This document shows, piece by piece, positions 9,566 through 19,776 of a stretch of DNA of 34,154 bases. The DNA comes from Klebsiella pneumoniae (GTDB taxonomy: Bacteria; Pseudomonadota; Gammaproteobacteria; Ga0077536), in assembly GCA_945861225.1 (NCBI GenBank), contig CAMATU010000021.1, positions 1 through 34,154 of the forward strand, read 5' to 3'. The notes beneath the pieces were generated by a model that worked only from the letters and a program-made list of their open reading frames with translations, had not been told where the DNA came from and searched no databases. Both the position numbers and the translations under genes were made by a program. Each line of letters starts with the position of its first letter. Within the stretch, counting starts at the first letter, position 1.

Positions 9566-10381
9566 CTATAGCGTGCAGCAATGCAGCTCAAACCACACCG
9601 TTTCCTGCGCTACCTGCGGTCTTGAATTGGGATCCGTATGACGAAAAAAGCGAATCGCGATGCGGTGTCTGCCGCCGCTAATCTCGGGATAAAAATCATC
9701 TTGCTCGGCCACCGTTACGCGCACCAGTTGGCAGGGCGAGCTAGCGTCGAGTTGTTGCTGATAAAAACCGCCTTCAGCAGCAAGCTGGCGCGGCAACGCG
9801 CTCTCGCGAGTCAGGCGCAGTACATTTTGAATGGCGTCCTCAATGATTCGCATGTCGCGCATCCAGTCTTGGAGTTGTGCATCCCGCTGGGCAGACTCTC
9901 GATGGAGCCAATAGTGCAGGCCCGGAATGTCAAAGCTACAGGTGGCGCCTGGAATCGCCAAGCGCTGTTTAAACTGGGTCACCAATTCGCTTTGGCGCAA
10001 GCGTGCACCCGGTTGGCAGGCATTTGATTTCAACAGTAACAGAATCGGCTCAAGCCTCGCCAAGGTGGATTCAAGTGCTTTTTGATTTACCCCCGGGTTC
10101 AGGCGTAAGCCATTTAGAAGTGTCGCGTGGCGCTCGATTTCTTTGCTTAGTTCACCCTTGATGTCCACTCTCGAAAGTTGATCGGATAACTCAATCATGC
10201 TTACTAAGGCGTTACGCGCATCGCAACTCTGGCCGCGCGCCAGGCTTTCACTGATCGACTCGAATATTGTCTCCAGGCGCAACAAGGTTCGCATTCGTTC
10301 GTTGAGCGGCTGCTCGTAGACGGTAGAACCATCGACTGCGGGGAAAAGTTTGGCCTGGACGTTTTGTTGAACCTTGCTCAT
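9566..10381 (-). CDS. zapD: Z-ring associated protein ZapD
   Basis: ZapD is a cytoplasmic protein that binds the FtsZ C-terminal tail and bundles FtsZ filaments. The 271-residue product carries the family's conserved N-terminal stretch YEQPLNERMRTLLRLE and the following helices. Later come CSFDIPGLHYWLH and the beta-domain segment DDFYPEISGGRHRIAIRFF. It starts 11 bases after coaE, so the pair is almost certainly co-transcribed, as in many gammaproteobacteria. There yacG normally follows zapD; no YacG-like zinc protein was found in the 228 bases downstream. The ribosome site before the ATG at 10381 is poor. The length is slightly greater than the E. coli protein. Confidence 0.93.
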   Translation of the reverse strand: MSKVQQNVQAKLFPAVDGSTVYEQPLNERMRTLLRLETIFESISESLARGQSCDARNALVSMIELSDQLSRVDIKGELSKEIERHATLLNGLRLNPGVNQKALESTLARLEPILLLLKSNACQPGARLRQSELVTQFKQRLAIPGATCSFDIPGLHYWLHRESAQRDAQLQDWMRDMRIIEDAIQNVLRLTRESALPRQLAAEGGFYQQQLDASSPCQLVRVTVAEQDDFYPEISGGRHRIAIRFFRHTDPNSRPQVAQETVWFELHCCTL

Positions 10382-10392
10382 CGGATCGTGTG

Positions 10393-11013
10393 CTAAGTGG
10401 AGTCTCGGGGAGCGTCAGTCAGCGCCAGGTATTGCTGGTGAAGCGCTTTAACCTGAGCTTGAATCGCGGAGAGATCGGAGTCGTTCATTACTACGTCATC
10501 GGCTCGTTCGAGCCGCTCCTGTCGGGTAGCCTGCGTACGCATAATTGCTGCAACTTCTTGTTCTGTCAATTTGTCACGCGCAATAACCCGCGCAATCTGC
10601 GCTTCTTCGGGACAATCGATCACCAACACGCGGTCAATTTGTTGCGAATTGCCATGTTCAACGAGCAGGGGAATCCCCAGCAGACAATACGGTGTGGTGA
10701 TTTCTGAAATCAGCGTCCGGACGCGGGACCTGATCCGAGGATGCAGGATTGCCTCCAATTCAGCGCGTCGCGCGGGATCGGCAAAGACAATTCTACGCAG
10801 TACGGCGCGATCCAGGGAGCCGTCTTCCGCGAGGACTTCTGTTCCGAATGCCGCAACCACGGCGGCAAGCCCGGGACTGCCCGGCACGACCACCTCGCGC
10901 GCGACCTGATCAGTATCTATAACGGGTATCCCGAAGCGCGAAAATTCTGCGCAGATAGTCGACTTGCCAGAACCAATCCCGCCAGTCACCCCGATCACCA
11001 GTGGCCTTTTCAC
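10393..11013 (-). CDS. coaE: Dephospho-CoA kinase CoaE
   Basis: CoaE phosphorylates the 3'-hydroxyl of dephospho-CoA, the last step of coenzyme A synthesis. The P-loop VIGVTGGIGSGKST lies right at the N terminus, followed by IDTDQVAREVV and the lid-region LHPRIRS. The start chosen is GTG at 11013, giving 206 residues (family ~200); the longer open frame upstream is pilD sequence in another frame. The GTG overlaps the pilD stop by four bases (GTGA), a sign of translational coupling. The order pilB-pilC-pilD-coaE is typical of pseudomonads and xanthomonads. Confidence 0.95.
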   Translation of the reverse strand: MKRPLVIGVTGGIGSGKSTICAEFSRFGIPVIDTDQVAREVVVPGSPGLAAVVAAFGTEVLAEDGSLDRAVLRRIVFADPARRAELEAILHPRIRSRVRTLISEITTPYCLLGIPLLVEHGNSQQIDRVLVIDCPEEAQIARVIARDKLTEQEVAAIMRTQATRQERLERADDVVMNDSDLSAIQAQVKALHQQYLALTDAPRDST

Positions 11014-11879
11014 AATCCACCACCTACGCTGAGTCCCAACCAGTACGCGGTTATGGGCTCGCCCCACAGCATGGCAACCCAGCCCGCACAGGCTAAGTAG
11101 GGGCCAAACGGGATTGGCTTTTCTTTGGCGCGGCCCGCGAGCGCGATCAGTGCAAGGCCAACGACCGCCCCTACCAGTGAGGCGCCAAGAAGCACGATGG
11201 GCAAGCGTTGCCACCCCAGCCACGCACCGAGCATGGCCAGCAGCTTAAAGTCGCCGAAGCCCATGCCGTCCTTGCCAGTCGCGAGCTTGAACAGCCAAAA
11301 GACGCTCCACAACAGTGAGTACCCGAGCGCGGCGCCAAACACGCTAGCCTGCAAGTCCACGAATACGCCCGCGCTGTTCACCAATAGCCCGAGCCACAGG
11401 ATAGGCAACGTAATGACATCCGGCAGGAGCTGCGTGTCGAAGTCGATCACCGCCAGCGCAAGTAATGCCCAAGTCAGAATTGCAGCGAAAAGCCCGCTCC
11501 ATCCCGCCCCAAAATGCGCGGCGGCAAGCGTACCGAGCGCGCCGCTGACCAGCTCGATAAGTGGATAACGGCGGGGAATGGGGACTTGGCAATGACGGCA
11601 CCGACCGCGCAGCCACAGATAACTCAAAACAGGAATATTGTCGCCGGCCGTGATCATTGTTTGGCACTGCGGACAACGAGAGCGCGGCACCATCAGATTG
11701 AATTTCTCGGGCGTCGCTGGCGTCTCAGAGTCGGGCGTCGCGAAGGCTGCACACTCATCACGCCATTGCCGCTCAAGCATGATCGGCAGGCGATAAATCA
11801 CGACATTCAGGAAGCTCCCCACCAGCAGGCCGAGGATGCCGATGACAGTGGGGAATGCCCACGGCACTGCCGTGAGCAT
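11010..11879 (-). CDS. pilD: Type IV prepilin peptidase / N-methyltransferase PilD
   Basis: PilD is a polytopic inner-membrane aspartyl protease. It cleaves prepilin leaders after glycine and methylates the new N-terminal phenylalanine. The 289-residue product has two zinc-binding CxxC pairs in the cytoplasmic loop (C69/C72 in CPQC and C94/C97 in CRHC). It also has both catalytic aspartate regions, IDFDTQLLPD (D146/D148) and GMGFGDFK (D210). The N terminus GLLVGSFLNVVIYRLP is diagnostic, and about eight membrane helices follow. It lies 72 bases after pilC; GCCTGGC at 11903 and GCCAGGC at 11933 in that gap could form a weak hairpin. The substrate pilin PilA is encoded at 28074, not beside it. 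Confidence 0.97.
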   Translation of the reverse strand: MLTAVPWAFPTVIGILGLLVGSFLNVVIYRLPIMLERQWRDECAAFATPDSETPATPEKFNLMVPRSRCPQCQTMITAGDNIPVLSYLWLRGRCRHCQVPIPRRYPLIELVSGALGTLAAAHFGAGWSGLFAAILTWALLALAVIDFDTQLLPDVITLPILWLGLLVNSAGVFVDLQASVFGAALGYSLLWSVFWLFKLATGKDGMGFGDFKLLAMLGAWLGWQRLPIVLLGASLVGAVVGLALIALAGRAKEKPIPFGPYLACAGWVAMLWGEPITAYWLGLSVGGGL

Positions 11880-11951
11880 TCCCCATAGGTCAGAGGTGTT
11901 CAGCCTGGCCTCAGCGCAGACGCACGAGATCCGCCAGGCCGCGAGTTCGAC

Positions 11952-13175
11952 TCAGACAACCTGACCCATCTTGAAGATTGGCAGGTACATCGCGATCACG
12001 AGGCCGCCGATGATTACGCCGAGCACTGCCATGATGATTGGCTCGAGCAAACTCGTGAGGGCCTCCACCGCGTCGTCTACTTCCTGCTCGTACCAGTCAG
12101 CCACCTTGCTCAACATCGTATCGAGTGCGCCGGATTCCTCACCGATCGCCACCATTTGCACCACCATGTTCGGGAAGAGTGCAGCGTCGCGCATGCTGAC
12201 CTGCAATTGGGTGCCGGTCGCAATCTCATCGCGCATTTTCATCACGGCTTCGTAGTAGACGATGTTGCCGCACGCACCAGCGACCGAGGACATCGCCTCC
12301 ACCAGCGGCGTACCCGCCGCAAACATCGTCGCCAAGGTACGTGAATAGCGCGCTATCGCTGACTTGTTCAGGATGTCACCCACAATCGGAATTTTGAGCA
12401 TGATGCGGTCAATAAAGTGGGCAAACTTGATCGATCGTTTTTTAGCCTGCCAGATACCGGCGATCGTGGCCCCGATGGCCGCAAACATGAGGTACCAGTT
12501 TGCGACGAACCAGTTGGACATATTCACGACCACCTGGGTAAGCGCCGGCAGATCTGCACCGAAGCCCTTGAAGAGATCTTCGAATTGCGGGATCACGTAG
12601 ATCATCAGAATGCAGGTGATGATGAAGGCCACCACCACCACCGCAATCGGGTAGAACAGCGCGCCCTTGATTTTCGATTTGAGCGCTTCGGTCTTCTCCA
12701 TGTAGGTGGCGAGCTTATGCAGGATATCTTCCAGGATACCGGCGTGTTCACCGGCGGTGACCAGATTCACATAGAGCTCGTCGAACTGCTGAGGATGTTT
12801 ACCGAACGCTTCAGCCAAGGCACCGCCGGCCTCCACGTCGGCTTTGATCGCCATGATCAAATTCTGCATCGCTTTGTTTTCATGGCCGCGGCCCACAATC
12901 TCGAATGACTGTACCAGCGGCACGCCGGAGGACATCATCGTCGCCAGCTGGCGGCTAAAAACAGTGATGTCCTTGGTGGTAATTTTGCCGCCGCTGTCGC
13001 CAAACAGGGGCTTCGATTTTTTCTTGACCTTGAGGGGATTGACTCCTTGGCGGCGTAGGGTGGATTTGATCAGCGCGTCACTCACGCCGGACATTTCACC
13101 TTTAACTCGTTTACCGTTCTTGTCGATGCCTTCCCAGGCATACATGTCAGAACGGATCGCAGCGCTTTGTGCCAT
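11952..13175 (-). CDS. pilC: Type IV pilus inner-membrane platform protein PilC
   Basis: PilC is the inner-membrane platform on which PilB turns pilin extraction into pilus growth. The 407-residue product has the usual length and two GspF-type domains. The first runs over ~75-195 (FSRQLATMMSSGVPLVQSFEIVG) and the second over ~280-400 (YSRTLATMFAAGTPLVEAM). Three main hydrophobic segments are at ~175-195, ~225-245 and the C terminus (LLEPIIMAVLGVIIGGLVIAMYLP). The characteristic N-terminal sequence YAWEGIDKNGKRVKGEM is present. It starts three bases after the pilB stop, with GGAG from the pilB end as ribosome site, so pilB and pilC are translationally linked. Confidence 0.97.
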   Translation of the reverse strand: MAQSAAIRSDMYAWEGIDKNGKRVKGEMSGVSDALIKSTLRRQGVNPLKVKKKSKPLFGDSGGKITTKDITVFSRQLATMMSSGVPLVQSFEIVGRGHENKAMQNLIMAIKADVEAGGALAEAFGKHPQQFDELYVNLVTAGEHAGILEDILHKLATYMEKTEALKSKIKGALFYPIAVVVVAFIITCILMIYVIPQFEDLFKGFGADLPALTQVVVNMSNWFVANWYLMFAAIGATIAGIWQAKKRSIKFAHFIDRIMLKIPIVGDILNKSAIARYSRTLATMFAAGTPLVEAMSSVAGACGNIVYYEAVMKMRDEIATGTQLQVSMRDAALFPNMVVQMVAIGEESGALDTMLSKVADWYEQEVDDAVEALTSLLEPIIMAVLGVIIGGLVIAMYLPIFKMGQVV

Positions 13176-13178
13176 GCT

Positions 13179-14900
13179 CTACTCCACGGTGACGCGGTTA
13201 ATTTCCGCCATGCTCGTCATTCCTCGGCGGGCTTTCTGCAGTCCCGATTTGCGAATGTCCCAGATGCCCTCAGCGGCAGCCTGGTCGGCCAGCTGTACGG
13301 CGTTCTTGCCTTCCATGATCAGCCGTTTCATGGCGTCGGTCATCGGCATCACTTGATAGAGCCCCACGCGGCCCTTGTAACCGCTTGGACATTCAGCGCC
13401 GCCATTACCCGGACCGTAGAGCTTGATGCCCTCATCAATGTCCTCCTGCGTGAAACCCTCGGCCAGCAGGCCGTCTGGCGGCAGATCGGCCGGGACGCGA
13501 TAGTCCGGGTGAAGTCGTCGGGCGAGTCGCTGCGCGGTGATTAAATTGATTGAAGTCGCGACCGCGAAAGGCGGAATGCCCATGTCCTGCAGTCGAGTGA
13601 TGGTTTGTGGACCGTCATTGGTGTGCAAAGTCGACATCACCATGTGGCCGGTCTGCGCCGCTTTCACCGCGATCGAGCCCGTTTCCAGATCGCGAATTTC
13701 GCCGACCAGAATCACATCGGGATCCTGCCGCAAGAAGGCCTTGAGCGCCTTGGTAAAAGTCATCCCGGTTTTTTCATCTACCTGCACCTGGTTAACACCA
13801 GGCAGATTGATTTCGACTGGATCTTCCGCCGTCGAAATGTTGATGTCGTCGTTGTTCAGGATATTGATGCCGGTATACAGCGAAACAGTTTTGCCGCTGC
13901 CGGTGGGGCCGGTGACCAGGAACATGCCATAGGGTTTCGCCAGATTTTTAAGGAAGAGGTCCTTTTGAAAATCCTCGTAACCGAGCTGATCGATATTGAG
14001 CTTGGCCGCATCCGAATCGAGGATACGCATAACCACCTTTTCGCCATACAGCGTGGGGCAGGTGCTTACACGGAAATCGATGGACTTGGTTTTCGAGAGC
14101 TTCAGTTTGATGCGTCCATCCTGCGGGACGCGGCGCTCGGACACATCTAACCGCGACATCACCTTGATACGGGCGGCGATCTTGAACGCCAGAATCAGCG
14201 GTGGTTTCGCGATTTCGGACAGCATGCCGTCGATCCGGAAGCGCACGCGGTAGAATTTTTCGTAGGGCTCGAAGTGCAGATCGGAGGCGCCGCGCTTAAT
14301 GGCATCCAGCAGCACCTTGTTTACGAAGCGCACCACCGGGGCGTCGTCAATTTCGGCGGAGGAGTCCGGGGTCGCTTCCTGCTGTGTGCCTACTTCGAGA
14401 TCATCAAGATTATCGAAATCGGCGTCTTCCATGTTGCCGAGCCCGGAGTCGGCCGCGGCGAGCGATTTTTCGATAACCTTTGCGAGTTTGTTTTCTTCGA
14501 CCAGGACAGCGTCAGTATTGGCGCCGATATGGAATTTTATTTCATCGAGCGCCTGCAGGTTGGTCGGATCGGAGACTGCGATATACACCCGGTTACCGCG
14601 CTTGAAGATGGGTAGCGCGTGGTGGCGCTGAATGAGCTCTTCGCTGACGAGCTTCACGACATCCGGGTCGATTTCAATCGCTTCTATATCGAGCAGCGGC
14701 ACGCCGAATTCCTGCGCAGCGGCATGCGCGATCGTTTTGCTGTCGGCCAGCTTGTTATCGATGAGATACTTAACGAACGGGGTGCGCGTACTGAGGGCGT
14801 CTTGAAATGCCCGCAGCGCGACGGGTTCTTCCAGCAGGCCATCGGCGACCAACTTACGCGCCAGGCCCCCTAACGGGACTCGATTACTGGTTACTGCCAC
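13179..14900 (-). CDS. pilB: Type IV pilus extension ATPase PilB
   Basis: PilB is the hexameric cytoplasmic ATPase that powers pilus assembly. The 573-residue product has an MshEN-type N-terminal domain (~10-140), then the secretion ATPase core with Walker A GPTGSGKT (331-338), an aspartate box and Walker B DVILVGEIRD (395-404), and a histidine box GHMVMSTLHTND. Start is GTG at 14900, with GAGG a few bases before it. The usual tetracysteine zinc site is eroded: where RLCxxCK is expected the protein reads RLHPDYR (462-468), and the second CxxC reads GAEC (501-504), leaving one of four cysteines. The rest, including GYKGRVGLYQVMP, is intact. It is 137 bases downstream of clpB on the same strand. 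Confidence 0.96.
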   Translation of the reverse strand: MAVTSNRVPLGGLARKLVADGLLEEPVALRAFQDALSTRTPFVKYLIDNKLADSKTIAHAAAQEFGVPLLDIEAIEIDPDVVKLVSEELIQRHHALPIFKRGNRVYIAVSDPTNLQALDEIKFHIGANTDAVLVEENKLAKVIEKSLAAADSGLGNMEDADFDNLDDLEVGTQQEATPDSSAEIDDAPVVRFVNKVLLDAIKRGASDLHFEPYEKFYRVRFRIDGMLSEIAKPPLILAFKIAARIKVMSRLDVSERRVPQDGRIKLKLSKTKSIDFRVSTCPTLYGEKVVMRILDSDAAKLNIDQLGYEDFQKDLFLKNLAKPYGMFLVTGPTGSGKTVSLYTGINILNNDDINISTAEDPVEINLPGVNQVQVDEKTGMTFTKALKAFLRQDPDVILVGEIRDLETGSIAVKAAQTGHMVMSTLHTNDGPQTITRLQDMGIPPFAVATSINLITAQRLARRLHPDYRVPADLPPDGLLAEGFTQEDIDEGIKLYGPGNGGAECPSGYKGRVGLYQVMPMTDAMKRLIMEGKNAVQLADQAAAEGIWDIRKSGLQKARRGMTSMAEINRVTVE

Positions 14901-15037
14901 CTTTTAGGCCTCGTTTCTTGTCCGAGAATTCTGCCACCAAAATGGTAGATGAAACCTCAGTAAATAGCCACCGCAGCGGGAGTTTTTGGCAATCAACGGC
15001 GCATCCCACAGGGCGCGCCGCGCGGGTTTGGCGGCCG

Positions 15038-17608
<2,571 letters not shown>

Positions 17609-17646
17609 GTTTGACTGCTCCAGTCTCGATTGCTAGTTGGATCCCT

Positions 17647-17675
17647 AGATGGGGATGAGGAAGCGGGCGATCAAG
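17647..17675 (-). promoter_or_regulatory. Sigma-32 (RpoH) type promoter of clpB
   Basis: Read on the minus strand, CTTGATC (17675-17669) and CCCCATCT (17654-17647) are separated by 14 bases. The RpoH consensus is CTTGAAA, 11-16 bases, CCCATNT. The -10 element is perfect and the -35 matches five of seven positions. Transcription would begin near 17640, leaving a leader of ~30 bases before clpB. clpB is a classic RpoH target in proteobacteria, which supports the assignment. The promoter is seen only by sequence match. Confidence 0.8.
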
Positions 17676-17700
17676 GCCTTTGTGCGCAGACTGAGATCCA

Positions 17701-17777
17701 TAGGTCGGGTGAGCGCAGCGTTACCCGACATGGCGCTGCCAACAAAATGTCGGATTACGCTGCGCTTATCCGACCTA
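17701..17777. repeat. Inverted pair of a ~30-base palindromic repeat
   Basis: Bases 17701-17730 begin TAGGTCGGGTGAGCGCAGCG, and 17748-17777 is close to their reverse complement (TGTCGGATTACGCTGCGC, then TTATCCGACCTA). The first copy differs at a few positions. The unit TAGGTCGGATAAGCGCAGCGTAATCCGACA, given here only as the inferred consensus of both copies, resembles a dispersed intergenic repeat common in beta- and gammaproteobacteria. A third copy lies at 17851-17880. The array fills most of the 305 bases between pgeF and clpB, which has no gene. It lies upstream of the clpB promoter and downstream of the pgeF stop. Confidence 0.75.
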
Positions 17778-17926
17778 TGAATGATCGAACTCGCAACGAC
17801 TATAACCCGTCTATTCCAACCAGTAATCCGACACAGCGCCGCGAACAGGATGTCGGATTACGCTGCGCTTATCCGACCTATGAATGATCGAACTCGCAAC
17901 GACTGTAACCCGTCTATTCCAACCAG
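17721..17926. repeat. 103-bp tandem duplication including the pgeF 3' end
   Basis: Bases 17748-17823 and 17851-17926 are 76-base direct copies differing at one position (ACTATAAC versus ACTGTAAC). The 27 bases before each (17721-17747 and 17824-17850) also align with fewer than ten differences, so the full unit is ~103 bp repeated twice head to tail. The right unit contains the last codons and stop of pgeF (WLE and TAG on the minus strand). The left unit holds a silent copy of the same codons at 17811-17822. The boundaries suggest duplication of a palindromic element together with the adjacent gene end. Near-identity of the right part implies it is recent. Confidence 0.85.
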
Positions 17927-18645
17927 ATGAGGCTCGCGAAACGCCCCGTAACGCCATCGCGCCGATAGGAAAAGAAGCGCGCAGCGTCCGCCGCTGTACA
18001 CCCGCTATCACGCGTAATCGAGCTGACACCGACGGCGTGCAACTGATGCGCTGCCAGTCCAGACAAATCCGCGTAAGTGATATTTGCACGCGTTACAAAA
18101 AACGGTGCGTATTGCGGATCCTTAGCGATAAATTCTGCGGCAAGCTCGGCCCCTACGGCATATGCCGCGACGCTGATGCCGGGTCCGACCCAGGCCAGCC
18201 AGTCAGCACTCGGGCGGTCACAGCGCGTGAGCGTACTAGCGATAATGCCATTGAAAAGGCCGCGCCACCCTGCGTGGATCGCGAGCACCATGGTGCCCAG
18301 CCGATCGCATAAGAGAATGGGCAGGCAGTCTGCCGTGAGGATCGCGCAGACGCGACCACGGACAGTCGTAAAGCTTGCGTCCGCGCTGGGCGGGGCCGGA
18401 TAGGCGCGGGCTTCCACCAAATTTGCGCCGTGCGTCTGCTCTAACCAGCAGGGCTCGCTCGGCAAGGCCAGCGCCGTGCACAGACGCTGGCGATTCGTCG
18501 CCACCGCCGCCGGGTCATCACCGACATGGGTGGCCAGATTCAAACTCGCATAGGCCCCCACACTGACGCCGCCTGTCCGTGTGGTACACACCGCACGCAC
18601 GTTCGACGGCGCCGGCCACGCGGGCACCAGCCACTCAATCGTCAA
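17914..18645 (-). CDS. pgeF: Peptidoglycan editing factor PgeF (YfiH, multicopper-oxidase-like fold)
   Basis: PgeF (YfiH/DUF152) is a cytoplasmic enzyme. In E. coli it removes wrongly incorporated L-Ser from UDP-MurNAc precursors; purine nucleosidase and polyphenol oxidase activities have also been reported for relatives. The 243-residue product shows the conserved metal-site residues H72 (EQTHGANLV), C107 (LTADCLPILL) and H124 (AIHAGWRG). The early TTRTGGVSVGAYASLNLA motif and the WVGPGI motif are also present. The start is TTG at 18645, overlapping the rluD stop by 11 bases, so the two are translationally coupled. The rluD-pgeF order is widely conserved. The extreme 3' end is part of a local tandem duplication. 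Confidence 0.93.
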   Translation of the reverse strand: MTIEWLVPAWPAPSNVRAVCTTRTGGVSVGAYASLNLATHVGDDPAAVATNRQRLCTALALPSEPCWLEQTHGANLVEARAYPAPPSADASFTTVRGRVCAILTADCLPILLCDRLGTMVLAIHAGWRGLFNGIIASTLTRCDRPSADWLAWVGPGISVAAYAVGAELAAEFIAKDPQYAPFFVTRANITYADLSGLAAHQLHAVGVSSITRDSGCTAADAARFFSYRRDGVTGRFASLIWLE

Positions 18646-19612
18646 GACCCGAGCCTGTCTTTAGATCATCGCCTAGCGCGCGCAGCGCGCGCCTGAAGTC
18701 TGCCGGCAGGGCACTCTTCACGCGGATCATCTCACCTGTCGCGGGATGTTCGAATTCAAGTTGCTTGGCGTGTAAGGCCTGCCGAGTGATTCGGTTCAAG
18801 GCGACTTTCAAGCTCGGCGACAAGCGACTCGGTGCGATGCGACCCTTGGCGTACGTGGGATCGCCGATCAGCGGGTGACCGAGGTGCTGCATATGGACTC
18901 TGATCTGATGCGTGCGCCCGGTTTCCAGCGCGAGCTCAAGGTGGGCATGGGCGCGAAAGCGCTTGAGCACACGGTAATGGGTGATCGCTTCGCGACCGCT
19001 CGGCGCCACCCGCATGCGCGTACGCTGCACGCGATCGCGACTCATCGCCGCGTTCACGGTGCCGCTCACCACCGGTACCCCATGGACCAGCGCCGCGTAA
19101 ACGCGATGGATCTCGCGCCCGGCCATTTGTCGGGTAAGACTTTGAAACGCCGCCGCAGTGCGCGCGACCAGCAGTAAGCCCGAGGTGTCCTTGTCTAACC
19201 GGTGGATCACGCCCGCGCGTGGTAAGCCCGCAAGGTCAGGGAAGCGATACAACAAACCGTTGACCAGTGTGTGATCCGGATTGCCAGCGCCTGGATGCAC
19301 GACCAACCCCGGGGGTTTGTCGATCACGAGCACGGTGTCATCCTCATAGGCCAACGCAAAGAGCAACTTTTGCGGCTCAAGTTCGGTGGTGTCGGCGAAA
19401 CTCGCTACCAGGACCACACGGTCGGCAGCGTGCACGACCTCACGCGGCTTGCGGCTCTGCACCCCGTTGATGGTCACTCTACCCGCTTCGATCCAACCCT
19501 TGATCAGCGTGCGGGAGTAATCCCGGCATAACTCGGCGAGCGCGGCATCCAGCCGCCGCCCGGTGAGTGGTGTGGGGATCACGAATTCGTGTGTTTGGTC
19601 GATGAGCGCCAT
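18635..19612 (-). CDS. rluD: 23S rRNA pseudouridine synthase RluD
   Basis: RluD converts uridines 1911, 1915 and 1917 of 23S rRNA helix 69 into pseudouridine, needed for normal ribosome assembly. The 325-residue product has an N-terminal S4 RNA-binding domain (~17-80, LDAALAELCRDYSRTLIKGWIEAGRVTING). The catalytic domain follows, with HRLDKDTSG at 137-145 and catalytic D140. Other motifs are VVHPGAGN and the substrate motif LETGRTHQIRVHM. It is the first gene of the minus-strand block and diverges from bamD, a pairing common in gammaproteobacteria. RluC-type relatives are the alternative, but the pgeF/bamD neighbourhood favours RluD. Confidence 0.95.
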   Translation of the reverse strand: MALIDQTHEFVIPTPLTGRRLDAALAELCRDYSRTLIKGWIEAGRVTINGVQSRKPREVVHAADRVVLVASFADTTELEPQKLLFALAYEDDTVLVIDKPPGLVVHPGAGNPDHTLVNGLLYRFPDLAGLPRAGVIHRLDKDTSGLLLVARTAAAFQSLTRQMAGREIHRVYAALVHGVPVVSGTVNAAMSRDRVQRTRMRVAPSGREAITHYRVLKRFRAHAHLELALETGRTHQIRVHMQHLGHPLIGDPTYAKGRIAPSRLSPSLKVALNRITRQALHAKQLEFEHPATGEMIRVKSALPADFRRALRALGDDLKTGSGLDD

Positions 19613-19776
19613 GCCAGCAGTCTAACAGCACATGAATGACCGGATCTCCGCGCGCTTTTTCGTTAAGCCGCGGTGTGGCGAGGCGAACAAACCGCTAGAA
19701 TGCAGCGCGCGGAACCATCCGGCTGCCGCGCAGCGAATCACGCAACGGCTTTCTTATTCAGGTTTTACGGTTATCT

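Noticed and set aside
9090..9581. 163-codon minus-strand open frame over the REP pair
   Set aside because: It overlaps the end of the Nudix-ThiE gene, runs through the palindrome and shows no family motif; its length reflects GC-rich DNA.
11903..11939. Terminator or attenuator between pilC and pilD
   Set aside because: A 7-bp GCCTGGC/GCCAGGC stem is possible, but the loop is long, there is no T-run, and such pairing is expected by chance in GC-rich DNA.
14901..15037. Own promoter for pilB
   Set aside because: No sigma-54 GG-N10-GC element or well-spaced -35/-10 pair was found in the 137-base gap after clpB.
17811..18089. 92-codon minus-strand open frame ending in WLE
   Set aside because: Its apparent PgeF-like tail comes from the duplicated pgeF 3' end; the rest is pgeF in the wrong frame.
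19696..19701. TAGAAT as the bamD -10 element
   Set aside because: The hexamer is good and sensibly placed, but the bases 16-18 upstream (around GTGTGG) do not resemble a -35, so it is mentioned only with bamD.
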